This document shows, in pieces, positions 5,174 to 5,989 of a DNA stretch of 5,989 nucleotides. Made by a program: the position numbers and the translations under genes. This stretch comes from an uncultured Verrucomicrobiales bacterium (GTDB lineage Bacteria; Verrucomicrobiota; Verrucomicrobiia; Verrucomicrobiales; Akkermansiaceae), in the NCBI GenBank assembly GCA_937969125.1, contig CALBVA010000180.1:1-5989 (forward strand), written 5' to 3'. The notes beneath the pieces are model-generated. The model was not told the origin of the DNA and ran no database searches. It was given only the letters and a program-made list of their open reading frames with translations. The number at the start of each line of letters is the position of its first letter. The stretch's first letter is position 1.

Positions 5174-5989
5174 ATGACGCCGCCCTGGTATGTCCTGGGC
5201 CACCAAAATCCAGATGCCGATGCCATCTGCTCCGCCATCGGGCATGCCGCCTATCTGAATGATCTCGGCGAGTCCGAGGCCAAGGCCGCCCGCTGTGGCG
5301 AGGTCCCTCCGAGGGTGAAAATCGTTCTCGAACGGGCCGGCCTTCCTGCTCCGCCCTTGGTCGATGACGTCCGCCCCACTGCGGGATCGATCTGCCGGAA
5401 GAGTGTGGTCGCGGTGCGTCTGGATGACACTTTCCTGATGGCCTACCGGCTCATGGTTGACCATGGGGTGCGCGCTGTCCCGGTGCTGAACAATGGCGGT
5501 GAGGTCTGCGGCCTCCTGCACTTCCTCGACCTCCTGCAATTACTCCTTCCCCCGGCGACCGATGGCCGGAACGTCAAGCTCCTCCACGCCAGCCTCGAAA
5601 ACATCGGAGCCACCCTCGGCGCATCCGTGACCTTCGGAGCCACTCCGCCCAGCGAGGAAGAGGACCTCATTATGATGGTGGGTGCCTCCAGCCAAAAAAC
5701 GGTGGGGCAGCGACTTCAGGCCGCGAAGGATGAGGGACTGGTCTCAAAGTATCTCGTGATCTGTGGGGACCGACCGCACGTCCATCAACAAGCCGTCGAC
5801 TTCGGAGTCCGCGCGCTTCTCGTCACCGGAGGGTATTCCATCGAGCCGAAGCTCGCGGCGATAGCGAAAGAAGCAGGGATGGTCATCATCTGTAGCCCGC
5901 ACGACACCGCGACGACGGTGAAATTAGCCCTCTGCGCACGGAAGGTCCGGAATATCATCAGCGACGACTTCATGGCCCTGCCCTCCAAT
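5174..5989 (+). CDS. ppaC: Manganese-dependent inorganic pyrophosphatase with CBS and DRTGG regulatory domains (3' end outside window)
   Basis: The frame is open from ATG 5174 to the window end (272 codons, no stop). This is the N-terminal and regulatory part of a family II pyrophosphatase, a cytosolic enzyme that hydrolyses PPi to phosphate using Mn2+ or Co2+. The DHH-type N-terminus GHQNPDADAICSAIG starts at residue 9, with metal ligands His10, Asp14 and Asp16. A CBS repeat follows at about 70-125 (CRKSVVAVRLDD, then VRAVPVL, then GLLHFLDLL). A DRTGG domain lies at about 160-250: GDRPHVHQQAV (198-208), LLVTGGY (215-221), SPHDT (241-245). CBS-DRTGG-CBS insertions in the DHH domain are known from CBS-PPases, where adenine nucleotides control activity (AMP/ADP inhibit, ATP or diadenosine polyphosphates activate). 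The second CBS repeat, the remaining DHH ligands and the DHHA2 domain should lie beyond 5989. ATG 5174 is the only ATG after the upstream in-frame stop at 5144. The gene is 7 nt after the membrane protein. Confidence 0.88.
   Translation, partial: MTPPWYVLGHQNPDADAICSAIGHAAYLNDLGESEAKAARCGEVPPRVKIVLERAGLPAPPLVDDVRPTAGSICRKSVVAVRLDDTFLMAYRLMVDHGVRAVPVLNNGGEVCGLLHFLDLLQLLLPPATDGRNVKLLHASLENIGATLGASVTFGATPPSEEEDLIMMVGASSQKTVGQRLQAAKDEGLVSKYLVICGDRPHVHQQAVDFGVRALLVTGGYSIEPKLAAIAKEAGMVIICSPHDTATTVKLALCARKVRNIISDDFMALPSN

Noticed and set aside
5132..5989. Three minus-strand open frames opposite the pyrophosphatase
   Set aside because: The plus strand encodes an unmistakable DHH-CBS-DRTGG protein that is open to the window end; the antisense frames show no motifs.

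Overview
The window looks like ordinary chromosome of a Verrucomicrobiota-type bacterium. The evidence is indirect. Gene products have the style seen in that phylum: a PQQ-like beta-propeller protein with a GQDPEHGDGVG segment, a DUF6580 membrane protein, a second small unnamed membrane protein and a CBS/DRTGG pyrophosphatase. The DNA is moderately GC-rich and genes lack Shine-Dalgarno sequences. The assignment to phylum is an inference; no rRNA or other marker is present. I see no insertion sequence, phage gene, CRISPR array, tRNA or rRNA.

Layout, left to right. 1-447 (+) is the 3' end of a beta-propeller gene. 582-1145 (+) encodes a DUF6580 membrane protein. 1146-1498 has no convincing gene but carries several inverted and tandem repeats, including two mutually exclusive hairpins. 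1499-2188 (+) encodes a classical short-chain dehydrogenase/reductase of the DHRS11-like type. 2293-3165 (+) encodes an S-methyl-5'-thioadenosine phosphorylase (mtnP). It ends 2 nt from the stop of the convergent pair thiD-rlmH (4435 down to 3168, minus strand). A 125-nt divergent region (4436-4560) separates thiD from a plus-strand pair: an unrecognised six-segment membrane protein (4561-5166) and, 7 nt later, a manganese-dependent inorganic pyrophosphatase with CBS and DRTGG regulatory domains (5174 to beyond the window end).

How the genes relate. This is mostly a collection of housekeeping genes: purine/methionine salvage (mtnP), thiamin pyrimidine phosphorylation (thiD), 23S rRNA methylation (rlmH) and pyrophosphate removal (ppaC). 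Two short operons are likely: thiD-rlmH (8-nt gap) and the membrane protein with ppaC (7-nt gap). I found no new multi-gene defence or metabolic system.

The most interesting signals are regulatory. Two plus-strand genes show the same promoter geometry: a -35-like hexamer, a 16-nt spacer, a TAGCnT -10-like hexamer and exactly 8 nt to the ATG. thiD has a similar arrangement with a 17-nt spacer and 6 nt. This suggests leaderless or nearly leaderless mRNAs, and fits the absence of Shine-Dalgarno sequences. The 1166-1222 region has the layout of an attenuator or operator.
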